Source: Pseudomonas hunanensis (lineage in GTDB: Bacteria > Pseudomonadota > Gammaproteobacteria > Pseudomonadales > Pseudomonadaceae). Taken from it: a DNA stretch of 64,000 bases. Positions within the stretch are counted from its first letter, which is position 1. Each line of letters begins with the position of its first letter. The stretch is taken from NCBI RefSeq assembly GCF_013393325.1, contig NZ_QJRC01000091.1, positions 1 through 64,000 of the forward strand, read 5' to 3'. The notes beneath the pieces are model-generated. The model worked only from the letters and a program-made list of their open reading frames with translations, ran no database searches and had not been told where the DNA came from. Positions 45,639-52,964 of the stretch are shown one piece after another. A program made the position numbers and the translations under genes.

Positions 45639-46571
45639 ATGAGCCCGATGCCCGCCAAGCAACTGCAGCCCGACCCACAGCAGGAAGCGCTGGAGTGGTT
45701 TTCGTTGCTGCGCCAGCCCGGTTGCGACGACACCCAGCGCCAGGCATTCGCGGCCTGGTGCCAAGCCCCTGAGAACGCACACGCCTATGCCGAGCTGGAA
45801 ACGTTCTGGCAACAACTGCAACCACCCCCCGCTCGCCCTCGCCCACGGCAAGTCGCTGTGCAGCGCAGCCACCTGGGCAAATGGTTGGCGGTTGTATTCC
45901 TGCTTGGTTTGGGCGCCGCAGCCTACCTGTACTGGCCGCTGATGCAACGCCTGGCCAGTGAGCTGCACACCGATGTGGGCGAGCGCCGCAGCACGCGCCT
46001 GGCAGATGGCACGACATTGAACCTGGACAGCGCCAGCGCGATGAACGTCGACCTGCGCGGGCGCACCCGCCTGCTGCACCTGGTGCAGGGCCAGGTGTTC
46101 ATGGAAGTGATGCTCGACGGGCGAGCCATGGAGGTAGAAGTCGGCAACGCCCGCATCCAGGTGTACGGCACCCGCCTGCAGGTAGCCCGCCATGCCGGGC
46201 GTGACGAACTCGTGGTACTCAGTGGCAAGGCCATGGTCACCCAGGGCGGTGAGCAGCGCATGGTCTCGGCGGGTGAGCGGGTGACCTTCGATGGCAAGCG
46301 CGTCGACCCGGTGCAGAAGGCCGACCTGAAAACCGCCGACAGCTGGCGCAGCGGTCGCCTGAAAGCCACCGACATGCCTTTGGGGCAAGTGCTCGAACGC
46401 CTTGCCGGTTACCAAGGGCAGCGTCTGTGGATGATGGATGAACAAGTGGCGCATCGACGCGTGAGCGGCGATTTCAATCTCGACCGGCCTGGCGAAAGCC
46501 TGCAATCCCTGGCTGACGCCCAGCATCTGCAACTGCAGGGCGTGCTGGGACACTGGCTTGTGGTGCGCTGA
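45639..46571 (+). CDS. Orphan FecR-type transmembrane regulator
   Basis: A 310-residue protein with DUF4880 at about residues 12-60 (QQEALEWFSLLRQPGCDDTQRQAF), one clear transmembrane helix at about 84-102 (LAVVFLLGLGAAAYLYW) and then a FecR domain and a C-terminal secretin-like domain (MPLGQVLERLAGYQGQRLWM). There is no sigma gene beside it. Unlike the three partnered FecR proteins here, it has no twin arginine before the hydrophobic segment (QRSHLGKWLAVV). It may serve the receptor-less FecI at 41295 or a distant sigma. Confidence 0.85.
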   Translation: MSPMPAKQLQPDPQQEALEWFSLLRQPGCDDTQRQAFAAWCQAPENAHAYAELETFWQQLQPPPARPRPRQVAVQRSHLGKWLAVVFLLGLGAAAYLYWPLMQRLASELHTDVGERRSTRLADGTTLNLDSASAMNVDLRGRTRLLHLVQGQVFMEVMLDGRAMEVEVGNARIQVYGTRLQVARHAGRDELVVLSGKAMVTQGGEQRMVSAGERVTFDGKRVDPVQKADLKTADSWRSGRLKATDMPLGQVLERLAGYQGQRLWMMDEQVAHRRVSGDFNLDRPGESLQSLADAQHLQLQGVLGHWLVVR

Positions 46572-46627
46572 AACAGGGGCTGGCTGCTAAGTTTTTGAAA
46601 GCGTGCAAATTTTTTTTGAAATGAGTG

Positions 46628-46656
46628 TTGACAGGGGGGCCGTTCAAGAGAATAAT
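46628..46656 (+). promoter_or_regulatory. Promoter of tRNA-Met
   Basis: TTGACA (46628-46633) and AATAAT (46651-46656) at 17-base spacing, with the mature tRNA beginning 11 bases after the -10. A typical strong stable-RNA promoter. Confidence 0.75.
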
Positions 46657-46666
46657 GCGCGCCATC

Positions 46667-46743
46667 GGCTACATAGCTCAGTTGGTTAGAGCATAGCATT
46701 CATAATGCTGGGGTCCGGGGTTCAAGTCCCTGTGTAGCCACCA
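46667..46743 (+). tRNA. tRNA-Met (anticodon CAT, elongator type)
   Basis: The acceptor arms GGCTACA and TGTAGCC pair over 7 bases with discriminator A and an encoded CCA. The anticodon stem-loop GCATTCATAATGC gives CAT. The paired first base and overall sequence match the elongator tRNA-Met, not the initiator. Confidence 0.93.
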
Positions 46744-46752
46744 AACAAGACG

Positions 46753-46782
46753 AAGGGCTTACCGCAAGGTAAGCCCTTTTTC
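46753..46782 (+). terminator. Terminator after tRNA-Met
   Basis: AAGGGCTTACC pairs perfectly with GGTAAGCCCTT across a GCAA tetraloop and is followed by a T-rich run. Confidence 0.9.
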
Positions 46783-46832
46783 TTTGCCTACGAAAAAGTT
46801 GTCGCCTGGCGATAGGCTGGCCCCTGCTGCAG

Positions 46833-47117
46833 CTACAGCGCCAATGACAGCGCCAATACCACGGCCACGATCAAGGCCAGTGCCTTCAGCCCCCGGCTCG
46901 AAAGGCGCTGCTGATTGCAGCTCAGTTGCGCGCTGCATGCAGGCGCCTGCTTGAGCACTTGCATGGGGCCCAGAGTTTCATGCATGCGCTGGAATGCTTC
47001 CAGATGCTCACTGTCCTGCGCTAACCAGGCACGGAACGCCTCACGGTCGCGCCCACTCGGCTGGCCCTCCAGACGCACCAGCCATTCGGCAGCTTCGTGA
47101 AGGATTTCCGGGCTCAC
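46833..47117 (-). CDS. Truncated FecR-like protein: DUF4880 plus one transmembrane helix
   Basis: A 94-residue protein. Residues about 5-50 are a good DUF4880 domain (LHEAAEWLVRLEGQPSGRDREAFRAWLAQ), the sigma-binding cytoplasmic part of FecR. A single hydrophobic helix follows at about 77-94 (LKALALIVAVVLALSL), then the stop. The periplasmic FecR and C-terminal domains are absent and no remnant of them lies downstream. It has its own strong Fur box, which argues for a working gene rather than decay. Inferred role: a membrane-held anti-sigma without a sensory half. Confidence 0.7.
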   Translation of the reverse strand: MSPEILHEAAEWLVRLEGQPSGRDREAFRAWLAQDSEHLEAFQRMHETLGPMQVLKQAPACSAQLSCNQQRLSSRGLKALALIVAVVLALSLAL

Positions 47118-47169
47118 AGACAGGCCTCAGCGGCGGCAGATGGGGTTGGTATCATCGCGAAGCTTCGCA

Positions 47170-47188
47170 AATGGGAATGATTCTATTC
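47170..47188 (-). promoter_or_regulatory. Fur box upstream of the truncated FecR-like gene
   Basis: The reverse complement GAATAGAATCATTCCCATT agrees closely with the Fur consensus AATGAGAATCATTCTCATT, including the central AGAATCATTC. It lies about 53 bases before the DUF4880 gene start. The gene on the other side (LysE) points the same way and ends here, so the site belongs to the DUF4880 gene. Confidence 0.7.
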
Positions 47189-47224
47189 TAAATGGCCATC
47201 ACCCCAACATGCAATCATCCCCGC

Positions 47225-47839
47225 TCAACGGATACCGGCCACCGCCACTGCCAGGCCAAGCCCGATCAACGCCAGCCCAATGACGCGGTCCACCAGCACC
47301 TGACGGTCGATCATTGCCTTGCGCAATGCTGTGCTGGAGAAAAACACTGCGACCAGGCTGAACCAAAGCCAATGGGCAAAGGACATGAATGCGCCGTAGG
47401 CGAATGCCTGCTTCAATGGGCTACCAGGTTGCACCACCTGGGTGAAGGCGCTGATGACGAATAACATGGTCTTGGGGTTGAGGGCGTTGGTCAGAAAGCC
47501 GGTGCGCAGCGCTTGCACCATGCTGGCGGCCGATTGACCGCCCCCCTCAAGGCTGATGCGTTGAGTATTGGTAAGCGATTTGTAGCCCAGGTAAACCAGA
47601 TAGCCCGCGCCCAGTACTTTCATGCCCAGGAACAGCGCCGGGCTCTGGCTGATAACCACGGCAATGCCCAAGACCGTATACAGCACGTGCACTTGTACCC
47701 CCAGGGCGATACCCATTGCGGCGGCCAGCCCGGCCTTGCGGCCCTGTGCATAACTGCTGCGAGTGACCATGGCGAAGTCGGCGCCAGGACTGATGACGGC
47801 GAGCAGGGTAAACAAGGCGACGGCAATTAGTTCGGTCAT
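47225..47839 (-). CDS. LysE/RhtB-family amino-acid exporter
   Basis: A 204-residue inner-membrane protein with about six hydrophobic segments. The family signature is at the N-terminus (LLAVISPGADFAMVTRSSYAQGRKAGLAAAMGIALG), and the NPKTMLFV motif is in the second half. Members export amino acids or homoserine lactone. It is divergent from a LysR regulator, the usual arrangement for a regulated exporter. Confidence 0.92.
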   Translation of the reverse strand: MTELIAVALFTLLAVISPGADFAMVTRSSYAQGRKAGLAAAMGIALGVQVHVLYTVLGIAVVISQSPALFLGMKVLGAGYLVYLGYKSLTNTQRISLEGGGQSAASMVQALRTGFLTNALNPKTMLFVISAFTQVVQPGSPLKQAFAYGAFMSFAHWLWFSLVAVFFSSTALRKAMIDRQVLVDRVIGLALIGLGLAVAVAGIR

Positions 47840-48004
47840 GCTGAGGGGCTCTCGATAGGCGATGAAAATGCGCAGACCGCGTTATTATCGAGTGCTTATA
47901 GAAGAGTAAAAATCGATTTAAAGTGCTGTAAATCTGATAGTTTTCCTCACAGACAAGCAAAACGTTAACCTGTGCAAACGCTTGCACAGGCCAGCAGGAA
48001 GACC

Positions 48005-48922
48005 ATGAAACTGCCGCCATTAAATGCCTTGCGTTACTTCGACATCGCCGCCCAAACCGAGAACTTCGTGCGCGCCGCCGAACACTTGCACGTCACTCAC
48101 GGCGCGGTCAGCCGCCAGGTACGCCTGCTTGAAGAAAGCCTTGGCGTCGAGCTGTTCGAGCGCCGTAACCGGGCCATTTTCCTCACCCCCGCCGGCCGAG
48201 CCCTGCAAGGCACTACCCAGGCAATATTCGAACAACTCGAAGGCGCCGTGCAGCGCTTGCAACAACAGGCCCGCGACAATGTGCTGGTGCTGTCCTGCGA
48301 GCCGACCATCGCCATGCGTTGGCTGATCCCACGCCTGCCCCGCTTCCATGCTGCACACCCCGACCTGCAGTTGCACCTGGTGGCCGCAGGCGGGCCGCTG
48401 GACTTCGCCCGCAGCGGTGTCGACCTGGCAATCCGCCGCGACGACTTCCACTGGGGCAACCAGCTGTACAACCAGAAAATCTGTGACGAATGGATCGGCC
48501 CGGTGCGCCACCCCGGCGCCCCCATTCAACTGGACGGCCAGCGCTTGCTGCACAGCACCACCCGCCCCGCTGCATGGCCCACCTGGCTGCGCCTGAGCGG
48601 CCAGCAGGCACTGCACAACGAACGCAGCGACTACGAGCACTTCTACCTGTCTATCCAGGCCGCCAGCGCCGGCCTGGGCCTGGCCATGGCCTCAGCCCTG
48701 ATGGTGGGCGACGAACTCGACAGCGGGCAGTTGCAGGCCCCCTACGGTTTTGTGCGCGACGGCTCGGCCTATCACCTGCTTAGCCCACTGCCCCTGGACG
48801 ACAACAGCAAACGCCAGCGCTTCGCCGAGTGGGTAATGGACGAATGCCGGCGCTCTCTGGCTCATTTGGGCTTGCTGCAGAACGACGACCCCGCACTGCC
48901 ATCGCCACCCCAGGTGCGATAA
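48005..48922 (+). CDS. LysR-family transcriptional regulator (GcvA-like)
   Basis: A 305-residue regulator. The start MKLPPLNALRYFDIAAQ was chosen; the N-terminal winged helix (NFVRAAEHLHVTHGAVSRQVRLLEESLGVELF) is followed by a type-2 periplasmic-binding-like effector domain. GcvA-type N-terminus. It probably controls the divergent LysE gene 165 bases away. Its last 61 bases overlap the 3' end of the opposite-strand M15-like gene. Confidence 0.9.
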   Translation: MKLPPLNALRYFDIAAQTENFVRAAEHLHVTHGAVSRQVRLLEESLGVELFERRNRAIFLTPAGRALQGTTQAIFEQLEGAVQRLQQQARDNVLVLSCEPTIAMRWLIPRLPRFHAAHPDLQLHLVAAGGPLDFARSGVDLAIRRDDFHWGNQLYNQKICDEWIGPVRHPGAPIQLDGQRLLHSTTRPAAWPTWLRLSGQQALHNERSDYEHFYLSIQAASAGLGLAMASALMVGDELDSGQLQAPYGFVRDGSAYHLLSPLPLDDNSKRQRFAEWVMDECRRSLAHLGLLQNDDPALPSPPQVR

Positions 48923-49437
48923 CCGGCGGTATCCACGTGAATGCGGCCTGAAGGATAGCGCCCCAGGCCCATGTTCCAGGCCTGCCCGTGCTGCTGCCAG
49001 AAACGGCACAGCGGGTTGGGGTCGGCCCAGGCTGGCAGCAAGATATCGACGGCGAAAGCGCGCATATGCGCACTGTTCGCTGCCCCGCCGGCGCAGGCGT
49101 TCAGTCGCGGCTCACGGTAAGCCGAAACCACCTCGAACTGGCGCAGGATGCCTTGGTCATCGAGTGTCTTGATCAACGCAAGGGTGGTGCGCACAGCCGG
49201 CCAATTGTCGGCGGGTGGCACGGCGAAAGGCGACGCTCGGCACAGCTTCCAGTCCGAGGCCGACCGCAGCAACTGATGGATAGGCACTACCCCATATAGA
49301 CGGGCATCGACCAGCATTTCACGAAAGGGCCGAGTTTGATGGTCACCAGCCCACTGGGCGAACATCCACACGTCGCGCTCATCGGCGTGAGCAGCCCCGG
49401 CAATCAACAGGCCTGCTACAAGAAGCAGTTTTTTCAT
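48862..49437 (-). CDS. Secreted M15-like peptidase (D-Ala-D-Ala carboxypeptidase fold)
   Basis: A 191-residue protein with a signal peptide (MKKLLLVAGLLIAGAAHA). Likely zinc ligands of the M15 fold are His124 and Asp131 in SAHMRAFAVDIL and His167 in SGRIHVDTAGY, with the substrate arginine region VSAYREPRLNACAGG before them. It should act on peptidoglycan peptides in the periplasm. Its 3' end overlaps the lysR gene tail-to-tail by 61 bases, and both frames are intact. Confidence 0.8.
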   Translation of the reverse strand: MKKLLLVAGLLIAGAAHADERDVWMFAQWAGDHQTRPFREMLVDARLYGVVPIHQLLRSASDWKLCRASPFAVPPADNWPAVRTTLALIKTLDDQGILRQFEVVSAYREPRLNACAGGAANSAHMRAFAVDILLPAWADPNPLCRFWQQHGQAWNMGLGRYPSGRIHVDTAGYRTWGGDGSAGSSFCSKPK

Positions 49438-49502
49438 CCTTAAGCCATCCGTGCTTGGAGAACAAAGAAAACCACGCCGTGGCTGCTATCGATTAAGCCA
49501 GG

Positions 49503-49958
49503 TCAATCCTCAAGCAGCGTGCAGGCCATCACCAGGGCATCTTCACGGCCACCAGCAATCGGATAATAGTCACGGCGCCGGCCGATTTCGTTGAAACCGT
49601 AACGTTCGTATAGACGATAAGCCGACTGGTTGCTGGCGCGTACTTCCAGGAAACATTCGCGACCATTGAGCTGGTAGGCCCGGGCCATCAGGTGCTCGAG
49701 CAGGCGCAGGCCCATGCCGCAACCCTGGTTTTCCGGCTTTACGGTGATATTGAGCAGGTGGGCTTCGTCGATGATCACGTTGATTACGCCATGGCCCACT
49801 TGCTGCTGGCCGTCGAACATCAGCCAGACCTCGTACGACTTGAGCGCATCCTGAAAGATTCCGCGGGTCCAGGGATGACTGAACGCGGCATATTCGATCT
49901 TAAGCACGGCATCCAGATCCGCCTCGGTCATCGGGCGGAAACTGATCGAGTCACTCAT
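49503..49958 (-). CDS. rimI: Ribosomal-protein S18-alanine N-acetyltransferase
   Basis: A 151-residue GNAT acetyltransferase that acetylates the N-terminus of ribosomal protein S18. The acetyl-CoA loop is NQGCGMGLRLLEHL (Q-x-x-G-x-G), followed by the family's ECFLEVRASNQSAYRLYERYGFNEIGRRRDYY. It overlaps the upstream gene by 4 bases; in E. coli rimI is likewise next to holD. Confidence 0.93.
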   Translation of the reverse strand: MSDSISFRPMTEADLDAVLKIEYAAFSHPWTRGIFQDALKSYEVWLMFDGQQQVGHGVINVIIDEAHLLNITVKPENQGCGMGLRLLEHLMARAYQLNGRECFLEVRASNQSAYRLYERYGFNEIGRRRDYYPIAGGREDALVMACTLLED

Positions 49959-50776
49959 TCAACGCTCTTCCAGCGCGCCATCAGCTGGCGCATGGCTTTC
50001 CAGACGTCCGCCTTGCGTTGCGGCTCGTCCATCAACAGTTCAAGGCCCGGCAGCGCCCAGGCGTCGCCCAGGCCGTCCAGCTTAAGGGGTTGGTAATAGG
50101 CCTCGGCATCGGCATTGGCGGCAAAGCGCAGTGCCGGCAAGCCAATCAGCCACAGACAGGTGCTCGGGGCGTCTTCCAGGCGGGCCTGGACAAAACCCTG
50201 GACGAAATCGCGCGCGGCCTCCGGGCCCTGGTCCATGTTGCCGCGCACCAGCAGCGGCCAGCGCACAGGCTCGCCGATGATCTGCGGGGCGTCGGGCAGG
50301 CCGGCGGCACGCAGCATGTCCTTGAGCAGCAGGTAGGACGGGTCGCGGCTCTGGAACGGCTGGCCTGTGGCCAACTCCACCAGCAATAGGCAACTGCCGG
50401 CGCGCAGCAACTGCAACGAGAAGCGTGGAGGTGGCACGGGCGCCGGGCGGGGTGCCGCCGGCTGCTCTTCGGCCTCGACCGGCTTGGCGGCGGGTTTGGG
50501 CGCGCTGTTCGGGCGCGGGATCTCGATTTTCGGCCGTTCGCCGGAACGGGCCTGGGGTGTGGCGGGAGCGTCATTTGCAGCCGATGCCGGCCTGATTTCG
50601 AAATCGACATCCTCGACCGTCGCCACCGGCAACAACAGCTCCGGCCGCGACGGTGCGGCGAACGGCAGTTCGGCGCGCGGCAACCAGTGCACCACTTGCA
50701 TGGCGGAAAGGTAGGCGCGGCGACGGGGTTCGGTGAGCAAGGGATGGGTATCCGAGGGGTGAAGACAATTGGGCAT
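49955..50776 (-). CDS. holD: Probable DNA polymerase III psi subunit (HolD)
   Basis: A 273-residue protein in the position of the pseudomonad psi subunit (the P. aeruginosa PA4679 type, recalled from the literature), directly before and overlapping rimI. It has an N-terminal segment MQVVHWLPRAELPFAAPSRPE, a low-complexity Pro/Ala linker (about residues 65-115) and a folded C-terminal domain with LLVRGNMDQGPEAARDFVQGF. Psi ties chi and SSB to the clamp loader. It is much longer than E. coli HolD, so the call rests on context. The start is uncertain; MQVVHWLP (codon 26) is an alternative. Confidence 0.65.
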   Translation of the reverse strand: MPNCLHPSDTHPLLTEPRRRAYLSAMQVVHWLPRAELPFAAPSRPELLLPVATVEDVDFEIRPASAANDAPATPQARSGERPKIEIPRPNSAPKPAAKPVEAEEQPAAPRPAPVPPPRFSLQLLRAGSCLLLVELATGQPFQSRDPSYLLLKDMLRAAGLPDAPQIIGEPVRWPLLVRGNMDQGPEAARDFVQGFVQARLEDAPSTCLWLIGLPALRFAANADAEAYYQPLKLDGLGDAWALPGLELLMDEPQRKADVWKAMRQLMARWKSVE

Positions 50777-50817
50777 TCTAACGTGTACGCCTTGGTTTTT
50801 GCAGCGCCTATCAGACC

Positions 50818-50839
50818 GAGCGCCGCCGGTGCGGCGCTC
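50818..50839. repeat. Hairpin between holD and mksF
   Basis: GAGCGCCGC pairs perfectly with GCGGCGCTC around a CGGT loop, in the 200-base divergent region. No T-tract follows on either strand; a role in mRNA leaders is possible but not shown. Confidence 0.4.
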
Positions 50840-50977
50840 GCTCTCAAAACCGCCCCAAAAACAACGCCATACACCTACTAGCCATAAGGTTATCCCTCAT
50901 TACAGACCAAGGGGTGAAAACCTCCCCCCGGGATGCAGTACAATCGCCCCCTTTTTCTTGGCAACGAGTCGAAGCCA

Positions 50978-52267
50978 ATGATCGAACCCAAGCGCGTCCT
51001 GCGCGCCCTAGCCGAACACTGGGCCCTGATCGAGCCGCTGTGCGAGCGTTTCGACCAGGGCACCCTGAGCCTGGTCGAGTTGCGCCAGCATGTGGCCCGC
51101 CAGCAGCTCGAAAGCACCCCGCAGGACATCACCCAGCTACTCGACGTGTGGATCCGCCTGGATATCCTGGTCCCGGTTGCCAAGAGCCCGAACCGTTTCG
51201 AGCTCAACGCGCAGATCCACGACTTCCTCGCCTACCTGCGCCGCGAACACCGGCTGGGCCTGTGCCTGGAAATCGAAGCGTACTTGCGCCACCTGGAACG
51301 CCTGGCCGGGCACATCCAGGATGCCTTCGACAATCGCGACAGCGACGACCTGGCGCGCCAGCTGCGCCTGCTCGACATGCGCGTGCGCGATGTGCTGAAA
51401 AAACTCGACAACGACGAGCAGGCGCTGGTAGCCGTGGCCGAACGGGCCAAGACCAGCAACCGCCAGATTCCGCTGCGCCAGCGGTATGCCGAAGTACTCG
51501 CCACCTGGGACGAATACGTCGAGCCGATGATCCAGCTGGTCAACGCCGACGGCGCCTTCGAGCAGGGCGTACGCAAGGTCGAGACCGTGCTGTTGAAGCT
51601 GCTGGGCGAACAGGCGCGCCTGGGCCACCTGGTCGATGACGACATGTTGCTGCGTACCCACGCACGCATCCTGGAAATGCAGACCAGCGCCCAGCTGACC
51701 CTGCGCCACGCCCGCGAGCTGCTACTGCCACTGCGCGAAGAAGCACGCCGGCACAATGCCGTGACCCGTGGCGCCGCACTGGCCCTGTCGGTGATCCGGC
51801 GCAAGGGCATCGATGCCGTGCCGCAAGCGGCCATGCCGATGTTCACCCGCCCGCAAAGCACCTTCCTTGGCAGTGCCAGCCAGGTCGAGGCCTACGTCTA
51901 CGCCCTGGCCCGCTTCGAACCCAAGCCAGCGCGCTTCCCCAAGGCCCACAAGACCCAGTCCGGTGCCCTGCCCCGCGCCCCGCGCACGGTGAAAGAAATG
52001 GCCGAACGCTGCGAACAAGCCCTGCCGCTGCCTGACCTGATGGTCTGGCTGCTTGAGCAGGAGCCCGAGGGTGCTACGGACGAGTTGCTGTACTGGTTCT
52101 CGCGCCTGTCGCGGGAAAAACGCTTCAAGCGCGAACGCCTCGACCGCCGCGAGTACACCACCCAGGAACACCTGGTCAGCCTGCGCTCGTTCGCCCTGAC
52201 CTCCAGCCGCGAAGACGCCGCCAGCGCGCCTACCGAATCCAACGCGAGCCCAGCCCATGCATCTTGA
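50978..52267 (+). CDS. mksF: Condensin MksF, kleisin subunit
   Basis: A 429-residue MukF-like protein. The start MIEPKRVLRALAEHW was preferred to an upstream ATG. The N-terminal winged-helix domain (residues about 1-90) is followed by a long helical middle (HLERLAGHIQDAFDNRDSDDLARQLRLLDMR). It bridges the heads of MksB and binds MksE. mksE overlaps its end by 11 bases and mksB follows: the full MksFEB set of an alternative SMC complex that helps compact and segregate the chromosome. Confidence 0.88.
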   Translation: MIEPKRVLRALAEHWALIEPLCERFDQGTLSLVELRQHVARQQLESTPQDITQLLDVWIRLDILVPVAKSPNRFELNAQIHDFLAYLRREHRLGLCLEIEAYLRHLERLAGHIQDAFDNRDSDDLARQLRLLDMRVRDVLKKLDNDEQALVAVAERAKTSNRQIPLRQRYAEVLATWDEYVEPMIQLVNADGAFEQGVRKVETVLLKLLGEQARLGHLVDDDMLLRTHARILEMQTSAQLTLRHARELLLPLREEARRHNAVTRGAALALSVIRRKGIDAVPQAAMPMFTRPQSTFLGSASQVEAYVYALARFEPKPARFPKAHKTQSGALPRAPRTVKEMAERCEQALPLPDLMVWLLEQEPEGATDELLYWFSRLSREKRFKRERLDRREYTTQEHLVSLRSFALTSSREDAASAPTESNASPAHAS

Positions 52268-52964
52268 TCTTTCCGAACTGTCCCAGCTCGCGCCGATCTT
52301 CCGCGAGCTGTTCAAAGGCTTCCACGTCAGCCGCCGCGACCCCGAGTTGTATGCGCAGCTGTCGAATTTCCAGGACCAGTACCGCACCCTGTTCAAGGCC
52401 CTGGGCTTCGAACTGGTGTGCGACACCCGTGGCTTCTACTACTTCGTCCCGGACATGACCGCCGCCCAGGTCAACAAGACCGCGCAGCGCCTGTCGCTGT
52501 TCACCTTCATCCTGGTCGAACACCTTGCCGACCAGGGCCGTGACCCGATGGCCGTACTCGACGGCGGCAGCATTGGCCGCGACGAACTGCCCTCGCTGCT
52601 GGACAAGTACCGCGACCTGTTCCTGCAAGCCGAAGTGCAGACAGTGGACGAGCTGGAAGAAAAGATCCTGCGGCGCATGACCCAGCTCGGCTTCGCCCAC
52701 GAGGAAGGTGGTATCTACCGCTTCCTGCCGCCCATGCACCGCTTCCTCGATGTGTGCCTTTCGGTGCAGCAAGACCGCGACCTAGCCGCCACCCTGCACA
52801 GCGACCTGCCGCTGCCGCCCCCGGTACTGGTCGAGGAAGAAAGCGCCGAAGAACTCAACCGTACCGACGACCCGCTCGACCTCACGCCCTTCGAGGGCGA
52901 GGAAAGCGAAGAGGACGCGCTGGCCCGGGCCATCCGCGAAGAGCAACAGGAGATTGACGCATGA
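52257..52964 (+). CDS. mksE: Condensin MksE
   Basis: A 235-residue MukE-like protein with winged-helix character (FKGFHVSRRDPELYAQLSNFQ; LEEKILRRMTQLGFAHEEGGIYRFLP) and an acidic C-terminal tail (EEESAEELNRTDDPLDLTPFEGEESEED, about residues 193-222). It binds the kleisin MksF. It is translationally coupled to both neighbours, overlapping mksF by 11 bases and mksB by 4. Confidence 0.88.
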   Translation: MHLDLSELSQLAPIFRELFKGFHVSRRDPELYAQLSNFQDQYRTLFKALGFELVCDTRGFYYFVPDMTAAQVNKTAQRLSLFTFILVEHLADQGRDPMAVLDGGSIGRDELPSLLDKYRDLFLQAEVQTVDELEEKILRRMTQLGFAHEEGGIYRFLPPMHRFLDVCLSVQQDRDLAATLHSDLPLPPPVLVEEESAEELNRTDDPLDLTPFEGEESEEDALARAIREEQQEIDA

